From Hydrogenophilales bacterium 28-61-23 (lineage in GTDB: Bacteria; Pseudomonadota; Gammaproteobacteria; Burkholderiales; Thiobacillaceae): 64,000 nucleotides of DNA. The translations under genes were made by a program, and so were the position numbers. Of the stretch, positions 63,823 through 64,000 are shown piece by piece. Location of the stretch: NCBI GenBank assembly GCA_002281555.1, contig NCGJ01000003.1, positions 422,192 through 486,191 on the forward strand, given 5' to 3'. The notes beneath the pieces are model-generated. The model had not been told where the DNA came from. It was given only the letters and a program-made list of their open reading frames with translations, and made no database searches. Numbering within the stretch: position 1 is the first letter of the stretch; every line of letters begins with the position of its first letter.

Positions 63823-64000
63823 ATGCGTTACAACCTGCTGATTGCCCTGGCGACCCTTGGGCTGGCTGCCCAGCCGGCACTGGCGGCCGATCCAATCGAC
63901 AACCTGGCCCGCACCTGCAACAACTGCCACGGCATGAACGGGGTCTCGGTCGGGCCCACGATGCCCAGCATAGGCGGCCTGTCCGAGCCCTATCTCAAGA
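63823..64000 (+). CDS. Cytochrome c (class I), start only
   Basis: The first 59 residues are visible; the gene runs past the window. It has a signal peptide (cleavage after ALA, about residue 23) and the heme site CNNCH (TCNNCHGMNGVSVGPTMPSIGG). The GMNG...GP.MPSIGGLSEPYL stretch resembles the small cytochrome subunit FccA of flavocytochrome c sulfide dehydrogenase and similar c553 proteins. If so, the downstream gene should be a sulfide:cytochrome c flavoprotein. A strong AAGGAG box precedes the ATG. Confidence 0.8.
   Translation, partial: MRYNLLIALATLGLAAQPALAADPIDNLARTCNNCHGMNGVSVGPTMPSIGGLSEPYLK

Overview
The window is high-GC proteobacterial DNA. Gene content and order (rubredoxin upstream of a pilGHIJ-chpA cluster, a thiD-thiE-hemL operon, diheme cytochromes c, RdgC, two-domain YggT, imelysin next to a diheme oxidoreductase) point to a betaproteobacterium, probably a respiratory, possibly sulfur-oxidising member of the Nitrosomonadales/Rhodocyclales type. 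This assignment is inferred from gene content and not from a phylogeny.

Layout. 1-6 kb: end of an imelysin gene, a diheme DUF1111 oxidoreductase, ahpC and ahpF, then on the minus strand a Dps preceded by a remnant of a catalase gene, then a small ComEA-like helix-hairpin-helix protein. 6.1-12.3 kb: a TPP riboswitch and thiC, followed by an accessory island (MNT/HEPN pair, Fic protein, DUF2971 protein, YefM-YoeB). The 3' end of thiC occurs three times here: once in the gene and twice as isolated fragments, each after an inserted toxin-like module. 12.5-16 kb: selO, a broken yidB-like gene, an RlmN-like radical SAM enzyme. 16-21.8 kb: an arsenic operon with ArsR, two LMW-PTP-type arsenate reductases, Acr3, a metallo-beta-lactamase-fold protein with a degenerate metal motif, an ArsP-type permease, a small protein ending in two Cys-Cys pairs, ArsM and a CxxC mini-thioredoxin. 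21.9-34.1 kb: housekeeping genes (RNA-methyltransferase-like, EVE, TSUP permease, pilU/pilT, yggS-proC-yggT-yggU, dynamin-like GTPase, rng, maf). 34.2-39.4 kb: accessory region with hicA, a frameshifted hicB, a hypothetical protein, a Sel1-repeat caspase and a DUF4384 partner, plus several palindromic repeats. 39.4-43.4 kb: minus-strand genes including hemL, thiE and thiD. 43.5-53.8 kb: rubredoxin, a phosphonate-binding/rhodanese fusion and the twitching-motility chemosensory operon pilG-pilH-pilI-pilJ-chpA. 54-59.5 kb: uppP, rdgC, Phd-VapC, pilA with a sigma-54 promoter, a membrane GT-C/TPR protein, and a truncated ParE-like gene. 59.5-64 kb: two diheme cytochromes c, NfeD and SPFH proteins, a PBP7-type endopeptidase, and the start of a cytochrome c gene.

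How the genes work together. The arsenic operon encodes arsenate reduction, arsenite export, arsenite methylation and probably export of methylated arsenic. Type IV pilus functions are spread over pilT/pilU, pilG-chpA, pilA and its neighbour. Thiamine synthesis is split between riboswitch-controlled thiC and the thiD-thiE operon. At least five toxin-antitoxin-like modules are present, several damaged.

The most notable features are the repeated thiC 3' ends around toxin modules, the Cys-rich small protein and degenerate MBL protein in the arsenic operon, and the binding-protein/rhodanese fusion placed directly before pilG. No tRNA, rRNA, CRISPR array or intact insertion sequence was seen.
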